Below, one piece after another: positions 16,700 through 23,861 of a stretch of 61,453 bases of DNA. The first letter of the stretch is position 1, and each line of letters begins with the position of its first letter. The translations under genes were made by a program, and so were the position numbers. Source of the stretch: Peptococcaceae bacterium (GTDB lineage: Bacteria > Bacillota > UBA994); the NCBI GenBank assembly GCA_018334055.1, contig JAGXSS010000073.1, forward strand, positions 1 through 61,453. The letters are read 5' to 3'. The notes below the pieces were generated by a model. The model had not been told where the DNA came from. It worked only from the letters and a program-made list of their open reading frames with translations, and made no database searches.

Positions 16700-16906
16700 T
16701 TATTGTTCCGTTAGTCCGTACTTCTTCTTGAAGCGATCGACACGACCGCCGGCTTCGGCAAACTTCTGCTTGCCGGTAAAGAAGGGATGACACTTTGAGC
16801 AAAGCTCAACGCGCAATTGCTTCTTGACAGACCCCGATTCAAAAGTTGCACCACAAGCGCAACTCACTAGGGCTTTATGGTAAATGGGATGAATTTTCTC
16901 TTTCAC
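16700..16906 (-). CDS. rpmE: 50S ribosomal protein L31 (zinc type)
   Basis: A 68-aa ribosomal protein with the start MKEKIHPIY. The zinc-binding cysteines are seen in SCACG and [10 protein letters not shown], so it is the C+ form. The start is GTG with AGAGGTG upstream. A consensus promoter lies at 16941-16969. It is the first gene of the run rpmE-yqhQ-prfA-prmC. Confidence 0.96.
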   Translation of the reverse strand: MKEKIHPIYHKALVSCACGATFESGSVKKQLRVELCSKCHPFFTGKQKFAEAGGRVDRFKKKYGLTEQ

Positions 16907-16940
16907 GCTGATTCACCTCTTTTTTGAAGACTACTCGGAC

Positions 16941-16969
16941 ATTATACCACGGCGGAAAACGGGTGACAA
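16941..16969 (-). promoter_or_regulatory. Sigma-A promoter of rpmE
   Basis: On the minus strand TTGTCA (16964-16969), a 17-nt spacer and TATAAT (16941-16946). The -35 box lies in sequence shared with the end of a transposase-like remnant. Confidence 0.75.
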
Positions 16970-17202
16970 GCGAAAGAAAAGGCGCCGTATGGCAAAATAA
17001 TATTCTTGCTATTTGACAAAGTAAACGCAACCCTTTGATTGTTACATGGTTGCAGTAAGTCTTGCTCGGCCTAGAGGGCGAGAGGAAGGGCGAAATAGAG
17101 AACTGGCTACCTAACGGCATAGTGCTTCGCCGTGAAGATGTGACCCGCGACGAGGCTAAGTGGTATTTCCTAGGCAAGTGCTACAAAAACCCTCACCTAA
17201 TT
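16960..17202 (+). mobile_element. Insertion-sequence remnant, transposase 3' end
   Basis: On the + strand codons for KKRRRMAK followed by TAA (ending 16999) match the end of the remnant at 24143-24172 (KKRRGMAK, TAA), and about 25 of 29 bases around it are shared. The rest of the 296-bp gap holds an orphan open frame on the + strand (17059-17214, possible TTG start at 17062). Its wording looks coding-like (GLEGERKGEIENWLPNG) but I do not recognise it. It runs 12 bp into the end of ccsA and is probably part of a decayed element. Confidence 0.5.
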
Positions 17203-18090
17203 CTATCCAAATGAATGTATCCCCGGCAAGAGCCAGGCGACGCCGATCCATGTGAACATCATGGCTAGCCAGCCGATGACGACGACGAGGATGACTTTCG
17301 GGCCTTGCCACTGGCGGGTGAGGCGGGCGTGGAGGTACACTGCATAGACAAACCAGGTGATTAGCGACCACATTTCTTTGGGGTCCCAGCCCCAGAAGCG
17401 ACCCCAAGAGATGTCGGCCCAGATGGCGCCGGAGATGATCATGGCGGTTTGGAAGAAGAAGCCGAAGGCGATAGAGGTATAAATATTTTCTTCGAGGACA
17501 CTCCCTGAGGGGAGCTCTCTTTTTATGGTCTGCCAGACATTGCCCTTCGGTACGAATTTGCTGGCCCCGGTGAGCCATAGCCTAAGCAGCCATATTAGCC
17601 CCAGTGCAAAGGCGAGTGAAAAGCCCGCATAGGCAAACACGGAAGTGCTGACATGGATGTTGAGCCAGAGCGGGAAGCGCAAAACTATCGGCAGTTCGCG
17701 GTGCTCGGCGCTGACGATGCCGCTATGAGCATAGGCGAGATACACGAGCACAACCGGAGTCAGGAAGGCGCCCACTGCGTAAAACACCGGCCGCAAGCGG
17801 CGCTCCATCCACAAGTAAAGCAAGGTGCTCGCCCAAATAAAGAGATTGCCAAACTCAAAATGACCGACAAAGGGGACGCGGTTGACATTGATACCGCGCG
17901 TTACCAAGAAGGCGGTCTGCACGAAGAGCGCACCATGTAAGAGCAACGAAGCGAACGGTCCCCATTCGCGCTTTCCGGCCAGATTCATAAAATAACTTAG
18001 GGCAGCCAGTACAAAGAGCACTGTCGCCAAGATAAAGAGACTTCTTTCCACTAGCAGGGCCGTTGCCGGCACCTCAATAAACACTGGCAT
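17203..18090 (-). CDS. ccsA: Cytochrome c biogenesis protein CcsA (System II heme ligase subunit)
   Basis: A 295-aa multi-pass membrane protein of the heme-handling (WWD) family. The tryptophan-rich loop is WGRFWGWDPKEMWSLITW, and conserved histidines occur in NIHVST and near the end in GIHSFG. With ResB it forms the System II synthetase that exports heme and attaches it to CxxCH motifs outside the membrane. The ATG at 18090 follows GAGGAA; the resB stop lies 1 nt upstream. It is the last gene of the mixed ccm/ccs operon. Confidence 0.9.
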   Translation of the reverse strand: MPVFIEVPATALLVERSLFILATVLFVLAALSYFMNLAGKREWGPFASLLLHGALFVQTAFLVTRGINVNRVPFVGHFEFGNLFIWASTLLYLWMERRLRPVFYAVGAFLTPVVLVYLAYAHSGIVSAEHRELPIVLRFPLWLNIHVSTSVFAYAGFSLAFALGLIWLLRLWLTGASKFVPKGNVWQTIKRELPSGSVLEENIYTSIAFGFFFQTAMIISGAIWADISWGRFWGWDPKEMWSLITWFVYAVYLHARLTRQWQGPKVILVVVIGWLAMMFTWIGVAWLLPGIHSFG

Positions 18091-18091
18091 G

Positions 18092-19408
18092 TTAGGATTC
18101 CTCGCCTTCAACACGGGACTTTATGTTTGCCAAGATATGCTCGATGCCGTGGTGGCGCACAAAGCCGCGCCCACCAACGACGATTTCCCCATTGGCCTCG
18201 ACTCCCGCAAATATACGCTGGGGTGCCATGAAAAAACTCAAGAAAAGCCCCGTCAGCATGATCATGGCGCCAGCAAAGAGATATGGTCGGCCGAGATTAC
18301 GCGACACGGAATAGCTGACGGCTTTTTCATAACCGATGAGGGTGATGACCATGGGCCCCTCTGGGGTGGTGACTTCTAGCGGCATATCAGGTTCGAGTAC
18401 GCGTAGCGGTAGTGGACGCCCTTCTTGCACCACGCGATAGACTAACGCCGGACGGTTGGTCTTGTAGGTGCGGGAGAGCGGGCGGCCGTCTTGCACCGTA
18501 AAATCAGGAAAGAAGCCAGCCGAGCCAATGGCCAGCGGCATACCGGGAAGGTTGACGGTTTCGTGGTCCACGAGGGCGAGTTCGTGTAGCACTGCTCCTG
18601 TTTCTGGGTGGGAGAGGGTGACATGCGCTACCCAGAGAAATGTAGAATGATAGACGGTGATGCCGTCAAAGCGTAGCGGTTCGTTAATAGCTACCGCTCC
18701 GGTCGCGACTTCTTGTCCTCTTTGGCTGATGCGTAGTTGGCTAGCCACACGCGGTCGCACCACGCCTGCGGGGTCGTTGTATGTTACTCGAATGTCCTCG
18801 ACTCGAATGGCTAATTCTTGCGCTGGCAAGTCTATGCTGCCGCCTTTTCTGGCGCTGCCACCGAGGTCAAAGCCGGTGAGCGAACCATACATGCCGCCCA
18901 CTAACACCAGCAAAATCCCGATATGGGTGGCTATCGAGCCAAAATAACCCAGGCGTCCGCGCTCTCCCCGCAAGAAAACTGCAGTGCCTGGACCGGTGTC
19001 GCGTCGGTTTGTTGCTAGTCCCAGTTGCTTGAAAGCGGTAGTGAGCTTCTTGGCCGCCACATCCCCCGAGCTGACCTTAATCGTACAGGAAACGGGCATT
19101 TGCCTAAGCTGGGCTAAAGTGGTGGGCCAACTGGGCTTATAGGCCTGACGAAACCGCGGACCAATGCTTTTGCCGGTGCAAAGGCTGAGATTGAGCGCGC
19201 CTAGCCCCATCGCCCCCAAAAACCACCACGAGCCGTATATTCGTTCGCGGGCAAATGCCAAGGGGAAAAAGGTGGCATAAGCCGAGAGCAGGGACAACGC
19301 TATCAAAAGAGCGATCCCAAAGCGCATCGAGCCTAAAAAGACCAGTATTTGCACGAGGGGGGAGAGGGTAACGGCTTGCCGAGTTGCATCGGTTTTTGTT
19401 TTGGTCAC
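18092..19408 (-). CDS. resB: ResB-like cytochrome c biogenesis protein (Ccs1)
   Basis: A 438-aa ResB family protein: two membrane segments near the N-terminus (GSMRFGIALLIALSLL and the next), another near residue 165, a long extracytoplasmic domain and a last helix near residue 390. It partners CcsA in System II heme ligation to apocytochromes. The start is GTG with GAGGAG 8 nt upstream. It lies between ccmE and ccsA, in the place where a System I operon would have ccmF. No ResA-type thioredoxin or CcdA gene is present in this window. Confidence 0.88.
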   Translation of the reverse strand: MTKTKTDATRQAVTLSPLVQILVFLGSMRFGIALLIALSLLSAYATFFPLAFARERIYGSWWFLGAMGLGALNLSLCTGKSIGPRFRQAYKPSWPTTLAQLRQMPVSCTIKVSSGDVAAKKLTTAFKQLGLATNRRDTGPGTAVFLRGERGRLGYFGSIATHIGILLVLVGGMYGSLTGFDLGGSARKGGSIDLPAQELAIRVEDIRVTYNDPAGVVRPRVASQLRISQRGQEVATGAVAINEPLRFDGITVYHSTFLWVAHVTLSHPETGAVLHELALVDHETVNLPGMPLAIGSAGFFPDFTVQDGRPLSRTYKTNRPALVYRVVQEGRPLPLRVLEPDMPLEVTTPEGPMVITLIGYEKAVSYSVSRNLGRPYLFAGAMIMLTGLFLSFFMAPQRIFAGVEANGEIVVGGRGFVRHHGIEHILANIKSRVEGEES

Positions 19409-19424
19409 TCCACAATCTCCTCTT

Positions 19425-19793
19425 TTAGTTTCTGACGCGGTATTTGGTGGGGCATCTTACCAGCAAGCGGTGGGCGACAAAAACCTCGGAAGAGTCAAAT
19501 CTGCCGATGGCCACTACCGCCGGTGCAGTAGCGAGTGTTGGCGGCATAACGCCCCGATGTTGTACGGTATGTACTGCGCCGTCGGCATCGCGCAGGGCAA
19601 AGCTGAACGCCTGACCCTCCGATGAAACAATTGTTCCCTCCACAACCTCGCCCTTAACTTGCCCCGCACGGTTATAGGCTTTCGCCTCGGCAAAGGTGGT
19701 GTAGGGCGTAAAGGCACTGGCTAAGGAAAAGTACGCTCCCCCGGCAAAGAGCACAAACAGTAAGCTGAGAACATAGAGGTCATACCTTTTCAC
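19425..19793 (-). CDS. ccmE: CcmE-type heme chaperone, CxxxY variant
   Basis: A 122-aa protein with an N-terminal membrane anchor (about residues 7-27) and an OB-fold domain. The pattern KGEVVEGTIVSSEG, FSFALRD and VQHRGVMPP follows CcmE, and the C-terminal heme-binding motif reads C114-P-T-K-Y118. This is the CxxxY form known from archaea and some anaerobic bacteria in place of the usual HxxxY. It should carry heme covalently on its way to a ligase. The GTG start overlaps the end of ccmD. No ccmF is nearby; resB and ccsA follow instead. Confidence 0.82.
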   Translation of the reverse strand: MKRYDLYVLSLLFVLFAGGAYFSLASAFTPYTTFAEAKAYNRAGQVKGEVVEGTIVSSEGQAFSFALRDADGAVHTVQHRGVMPPTLATAPAVVAIGRFDSSEVFVAHRLLVRCPTKYRVRN

Positions 19794-19896
19794 GGCGTTC
19801 GGCTCCCCGTAGGCGAGAGTCTAAATGCAGCAGGTAAACAAATACCCCAATCCAAACCGCTAAAGTCACTGACAACACAAATTGCAGTTCACTCAT
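19780..19896 (-). CDS. ccmD: CcmD-like 38-aa membrane protein
   Basis: A tiny gene with ATG at 19896, one base after the ccmC stop, and AGGGG upstream. The product MSELQFVLSVTLAVWIGVF runs into YLLHLDSRLRGAERREKV, a single membrane helix followed by a basic tail, which is the CcmD pattern (helix then LDxRLR). CcmD releases holo-CcmE from CcmC in System I. It overlaps the ccmE start by 14 bp, so translation is coupled through ccmC-ccmD-ccmE. Confidence 0.8.
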   Translation of the reverse strand: MSELQFVLSVTLAVWIGVFVYLLHLDSRLRGAERREKV

Positions 19897-19897
19897 T

Positions 19898-20554
19898 TTA
19901 GTTGCCCCTTTCTCGCTCTAGTTGGTCTAAAATATTTTCAGCGCGTAGTCGCAAATCGAACATCCATAGGTAGAGACCGGTAAAGGCGACGACTGAGGAC
20001 AAGAAAACCAGTCGAATGATGCTATCCATTTCGTAGCGGCGCTCGGTGACGTTTATCAGGTTGGGGTGCAGGGTGGGATAGACGCGCGGAACGACAAATA
20101 CTAGAAAGGGCACGGTCAGGAAAGCAAGAATAGCATAAACAGCCGCAAGTTTAGCGCGTCGGTCGGGGTCTTGCACCGAGGCACGCAAAGCGAAATAGGC
20201 TACATAGAGCATGAGCAACAAAAAGACAGAGGTTTGCCGGGGATCCCAGTTCCAAAACATCCCCCACGCGCCCCTCGCCCAAATGGCCCCCGTAACCGTG
20301 GCCAATACGCAGAACAGCGTGCCTAGCCCAGCGGCAATAGCGGCTTTGCGGTCACGCAGCATGTCACCTGTGCGTAAAAAAGCGACCGAGTGCACCATGG
20401 ACATCAGGTAAGCGAGCACTGCCACCCATGCGGTCGGTACATGGTAAACGATGATTCGCCCCATATCGCCTAGTCCCTGTGTAGGGGGCACGAGAAGAAA
20501 CGAAGCAATAATCACCGCCGCCATGAATAGGCCCATCGCGTATTTCCAGATCAT
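19898..20554 (-). CDS. ccmC: Heme exporter protein CcmC
   Basis: A 218-aa protein with six hydrophobic segments and the CcmC-type tryptophan motif GMFWNWDPRQTS. The two external histidines expected of the family are in VYHVPTAW and PTLHPNLIN. CcmC loads heme onto CcmE at the outer face of the membrane. The ATG at 20554 follows AAAGGAT. It sits after ccmB in the operon. Confidence 0.93.
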   Translation of the reverse strand: MIWKYAMGLFMAAVIIASFLLVPPTQGLGDMGRIIVYHVPTAWVAVLAYLMSMVHSVAFLRTGDMLRDRKAAIAAGLGTLFCVLATVTGAIWARGAWGMFWNWDPRQTSVFLLLMLYVAYFALRASVQDPDRRAKLAAVYAILAFLTVPFLVFVVPRVYPTLHPNLINVTERRYEMDSIIRLVFLSSVVAFTGLYLWMFDLRLRAENILDQLERERGN

Positions 20555-20580
20555 CTTAACAAATCCTTTCCCGCAAAAAA

Positions 20581-21249
20581 CTAGAGGTATTCAACTAGTA
20601 CCAGGGATGCGACAAAGGTCATGCCACTGTAGAAAAACATAAAAGCCAAGTCGGGGGCGAGGGCGACTAGATTGCTCCCCGCAAAAGCTGTACTTGTCGT
20701 GCTTATAGCTATCCACAAGAGAGGTAGCATTACAGGGAAAGATAGCACCGTCATCAGTGAGCCTTGGGCGGTAACTTGCGCTACTATCGCTGAAAAAGTC
20801 GTACCTGTAACGGCGATGCCTAAACAGCCTAGTACTACGGTTGCTGCGAGAGCAAGCGGCATGGCAGGAGCAACGCTAAACAAAACTAGGTACAGGGGTA
20901 CGACCACTATGGCTACACCCACTAAAAGGACGAAGCTGTATAACACTTTGCCGATGTAAATTGCGGCGCTATCTGTGGCTAGGCGTAGCACGAGCGCCGT
21001 GCCGGTTTCTTCTTCTTGCACATAGGCACGCGCCACACCGGTCATGGCTGTAAAAAATAACATCACCCATAGGAGTGCGGCGAGTAACGTGGGGTCGAGG
21101 GCTATGCCGCCGACAGCGAAACTGACAACCATCAGTACCGTCACAGCAAAGATCATTAGGATGCTAAAGTTGAGTGGGGTGCGAAACTCGCACCGCAAAT
21201 CTTTGCGAAAGACGGTCCATGCTGCCTTAATCAAGCTGCAGAATTGCAT
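20581..21249 (-). CDS. ccmB: Heme exporter subunit CcmB
   Basis: A 222-aa six-helix membrane protein with CcmB-type features: FRKDLRCEFRTP at the N-terminus, VARAYVQEEETGTA after helix two and LSFPVMLPLLWIAI near residue 170. It pairs with CcmA as the ABC unit that uses ATP to release heme-loaded CcmE from CcmC. It overlaps ccmA by 23 bp. Confidence 0.9.
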   Translation of the reverse strand: MQFCSLIKAAWTVFRKDLRCEFRTPLNFSILMIFAVTVLMVVSFAVGGIALDPTLLAALLWVMLFFTAMTGVARAYVQEEETGTALVLRLATDSAAIYIGKVLYSFVLLVGVAIVVVPLYLVLFSVAPAMPLALAATVVLGCLGIAVTGTTFSAIVAQVTAQGSLMTVLSFPVMLPLLWIAISTTSTAFAGSNLVALAPDLAFMFFYSGMTFVASLVLVEYL

Positions 21250-21844
21250 CGGCTAAGGCAACCTCCCTCGCGTCATTAGTGGCATAAACCACGCTGCCGT
21301 GCTGACGTTGGCGCTGCATAATGCCGTAAACTACTTGCGCACCAGCGCTGTCTAGGTTGCTGGTGGGTTCGTCCAGAATCAGTATTGATGGAGTATGGAG
21401 CAGGGCATGCGCGTATTGCAAACGCTGTTTCATACCTGATGAATAGGTGGCGACTGGATCGTGCCGCCGCTTAGTGAGGCCGACTAGTTCGAGCAGCTCG
21501 GCTATTTGCTCCCGCGCTGCAGCGACACCCCGCACTTCGGCAAAGAAAGCGAGGTTTTCTAGCCCGCTTAATGCGTCGTAGAGCGCGAGGTCGGGGGCAA
21601 CCATGCCTATAGTTTGGCGAATTTCGCCTAAGGAAAGAATGCGCCCGCCGTCGGAAAAATGCACAGATCCGCAGGATGACGGCACGAGTCCCGCGATAAT
21701 CTTTAGCAGGGTGGTTTTGCCTGCCCCATTGCGCCCGGTAACGGCAAAAAGTGAGTGTGGTTCCACAGTAACACTCACACCTCGAAACAGGGTGCGCGGA
21801 GGGAAATGTTTGGTCAGGTCATGACAGACAACCCGTACAGCCAC
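21227..21844 (-). CDS. ccmA: Heme exporter ATP-binding protein CcmA
   Basis: A 205-aa ABC ATPase with Walker A GRNGAGKTT, signature YSSGMKQRL and Walker B ILILDEPTSNLD. It energises the CcmBCD module. The start is probably GTG at 21844, with AGGTGG 7 nt upstream; GTG 21850 is too close. It is the first gene of the operon ccmA-B-C-D-E-resB-ccsA and is read from a consensus promoter divergent from nrfA. Confidence 0.9.
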   Translation of the reverse strand: MAVRVVCHDLTKHFPPRTLFRGVSVTVEPHSLFAVTGRNGAGKTTLLKIIAGLVPSSCGSVHFSDGGRILSLGEIRQTIGMVAPDLALYDALSGLENLAFFAEVRGVAAAREQIAELLELVGLTKRRHDPVATYSSGMKQRLQYAHALLHTPSILILDEPTSNLDSAGAQVVYGIMQRQRQHGSVVYATNDAREVALADAILQLD

Positions 21845-21875
21845 CCTCACTCCACCTAATCGCTATTTTGCCTCA

Positions 21876-21904
21876 AGATTAACCTACTTAAATAATATTG
21901 TCAA
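21876..21904 (-). promoter_or_regulatory. Sigma-A promoter of the ccm-ccs operon
   Basis: On the minus strand TTGACA (21899-21904), a 17-nt spacer and TAATCT (21876-21881). It is back to back with the nrfA promoter, only 6 bp between the -35 boxes. Confidence 0.75.
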
Positions 21905-21910
21905 CAAAGA

Positions 21911-21947
21911 TTGTAGGACTGGCGGATTTGTAGTATAATTTAATCCG
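21911..21947 (+). promoter_or_regulatory. nrfA promoter with inverted repeat around the -10
   Basis: TTGTAG (21911-21916), a 17-nt spacer and TATAAT (21934-21939). An inverted repeat CGGATT (21923-21928) and AATCCG (21942-21947) brackets the -10 box, a possible operator. Confidence 0.65.
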
Positions 21948-22090
21948 AATTATTCCGCATCAAATTAGGTAGACAAGTTTCGATAGATTTACGATGTCAT
22001 TAGACAATTGAGGATTTAAAAGAAACTCCCTGTTCGGGAGCGGCGCGACTTGTCCCGACTAAATTGATCTTAGGAGGTGACGGATTCCCA
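21948..22090 (+). promoter_or_regulatory. nrfA leader with two competing hairpins
   Basis: The leader of roughly 140 nt contains CTCCC/GGGAG (22026-22030 with 22036-22040) and TCGGGA/TCCCGA (22034-22039 with 22053-22058). They share GGGA and cannot form together. A strong AGGAGGTG follows at 22071. No known riboswitch class is recognised. Confidence 0.4.
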
Positions 22091-23359
22091 GTGGCAAAAG
22101 ATGTTCGTCAGTTAGTGTTGCGTGTCGGACTGTATTCGTTAGCGGCGGCGGGTCTCTATTTCTTAGGTTTCTATCTGCCCCACCAAGCACGCGCCCCCCA
22201 AGTTCCAAAGCCCACCGTAGTAACGATGACACAAGCGGATTCGCGATATTGGATGGAGCGCTTTCCCGACCAGACGGCAAGCTACCTGCGCACAGCGGAG
22301 ATGGCGCCCACCGTCGCCGGGGGCTCGGTGCCCTACCAAAAGCTCACTAAGTATCCCTTTATGCGCACCATGTACCATGGCTTTGGCTTCTGGTTTGATT
22401 TCCGCGAATCAAGAGGGCATATGTTTGCCATTGAAGACACGTTGATCAGCGGGCGCGGCAAAACAGGCGGTGTGTGTTGGGGCTGTAAATCGGCAGATTA
22501 CCCAGCCTTGGTTGCACGTTACGGTCAGCGCGAGTTCGACACCATGTTTTGGAGCGAAGCCGCAGGCAAGACTACTCACCCTGTAAGCTGTATCGACTGC
22601 CATGACCCCCAAAGCGAAACCTTTGCCCTGCGCTTGACGCGCCCCTGGCTCGAAGAAGCCATTGTCGCGCAAGGCAGGCAGGTAAGCGACTTTGATATGC
22701 GCAGTTTAACTTGCGCCCAGTGCCACTCCGAGTACTACTTTAGAGGTGCTGGCACCGAGAACAAGATAATTTTCCCGTGGAGCGTCGGCTTTAGGGCCGA
22801 AGATGCACTCGCGCATTACAACAATATCAATTTTTCGGACTGGGTGCATCCACGCACCGACGCCGGCGTCCTCAAGGTGCAACACCCCGAGTTTGAGTTT
22901 TTCCAGGGTAGTGTGCATCAAAGGTTCGGGCTATCCTGCGCAGACTGCCATCTCCCACGGGTTACGAACACTGCCGGCAGAACCTACACCAGTCACTGGC
23001 TGACCAGCCCCCTAAACCATATGGAGGCTTCCTGCCAGCGCTGCCACACCGATCTTGCGGCCACAAGAAGTCGCGTCGAAACAATTCAAACCGATTTACG
23101 CACGCAGGCAAACCAAGTCGGTAACGATTTGGCTACAGCTATTAATGCCTTGCGCGACGTGCGACGCAACCCTGCCGCCGACAGCACTATCGTCGCTGAG
23201 GCGCAGAAGCTGCACCGCGAAGCCCAGTTCATGCTTGACTGGTTCTTGGTCGAAAACAGCACCGGTTTTCACAACGCTGCCGAAGGCAGGCGCGTCATTG
23301 AAGCTGCGCAGCAGCTCACTACCAGAATGATGGAAACGACGAGAAGGGTTGTGCGGTAA
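22091..23359 (+). CDS. nrfA: Ammonia-forming cytochrome c nitrite reductase NrfA
   Basis: It reduces nitrite to ammonium with six electrons at the outer face of the membrane. Five heme sites are visible: the catalytic C129-W-G-C-K133, then CIDCH, CAQCH (followed by SEYYF), CADCH and CQRCH. An N-terminal hydrophobic segment (about residues 10-28) is a signal or anchor. GTG at 22091 follows AGGAGGTG at 11 nt; length 422 aa. No nrfH quinol dehydrogenase gene lies next to it. It is divergent from the ccm-ccs operon, which would attach its hemes. Confidence 0.95.
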   Translation: MAKDVRQLVLRVGLYSLAAAGLYFLGFYLPHQARAPQVPKPTVVTMTQADSRYWMERFPDQTASYLRTAEMAPTVAGGSVPYQKLTKYPFMRTMYHGFGFWFDFRESRGHMFAIEDTLISGRGKTGGVCWGCKSADYPALVARYGQREFDTMFWSEAAGKTTHPVSCIDCHDPQSETFALRLTRPWLEEAIVAQGRQVSDFDMRSLTCAQCHSEYYFRGAGTENKIIFPWSVGFRAEDALAHYNNINFSDWVHPRTDAGVLKVQHPEFEFFQGSVHQRFGLSCADCHLPRVTNTAGRTYTSHWLTSPLNHMEASCQRCHTDLAATRSRVETIQTDLRTQANQVGNDLATAINALRDVRRNPAADSTIVAEAQKLHREAQFMLDWFLVENSTGFHNAAEGRRVIEAAQQLTTRMMETTRRVVR

Positions 23360-23598
23360 CGCCCGGGGGCACAGGTTTCGTTGATGGTGATGGCACCGAG
23401 CACTAACGCAGGCGCACCGACCAGCGCATTGTTGCCAATCGTGGGGTCTCGTTTGGCTGTTGCCATACTTACACCGCCGAAAACTGCTTCCTGTTACATC
23501 ACCATGTCGTCGCCAGTTTCCGCCTTTTCTCCAATCGCCACCCCTGCCCCGTGATTGGCAAAAACGGCCATTACGTCTTTGCGAATGCGGCTATACAT
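23360..23598 (-). pseudogene. Decayed serine O-acetyltransferase (cysE)
   Basis: On the minus strand AAAGGAG precedes ATG at 23598, and the reading starts MYSRIRKDVMAVFANHGAG, the N-terminus of CysE. The catalytic middle is missing and the frame stops after ETGDDMVM (TAA). A second open piece reads KRDPTIGNNALVGAPALVLG then AITI, the left-handed beta-helix of CysE. So there is an internal deletion plus disruption, and the end is lost next to the nrfA stop. It lay downstream of cysK, as in many operons. Confidence 0.75.
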
Positions 23599-23633
23599 AA
23601 TTGTTCTCCTTTTTGGTTCGTGCGAGCACTGCT

Positions 23634-23848
23634 TTAGCCCTGAAAGAGCCATGTCGACAGGTAGCACCCGCCGGTGTCGGGGAGCGCGACTACAATTAGC
23701 TTACCGCGTTTTCCGCGCGGTGAGCTAATTCGCGCGCGCCATAAACGGCTGCCCCCGAAGAAATGCCGGCGAGTATGCCTTCTTCTTTGGCCAGCCGCCG
23801 CGACATGATGCCAGCGGTCTCGTCGCTGACACCGGTAGTGGGAGGTTG
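23634..23848 (-). pseudogene. Decayed cysteine synthase (cysK), C-terminal part
   Basis: On the minus strand the C-terminal region of CysK is readable: [20 protein letters not shown], then [17 protein letters not shown], and after a frameshift near 23705, [12 protein letters not shown] and YLSTWLFQG with TAA at 23634-23636. The N-terminal two thirds are absent, and the break lies next to an insertion-sequence remnant. It directly precedes the cysE remnant on the same strand. Confidence 0.75.
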
Positions 23849-23861
23849 CTAATCCGAACCT

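Noticed and set aside
16875-17177. A 100-codon minus-strand frame upstream of rpmE
   Set aside because: It overlaps the rpmE promoter and start, has no ribosome binding site, and its sequence is antisense to IS debris.
23269-23466. A 65-codon frame as a stand-alone gene
   Set aside because: Its first half is the beta-helix of CysE; it is part of a decayed cysE, and the rest runs antisense into nrfA.
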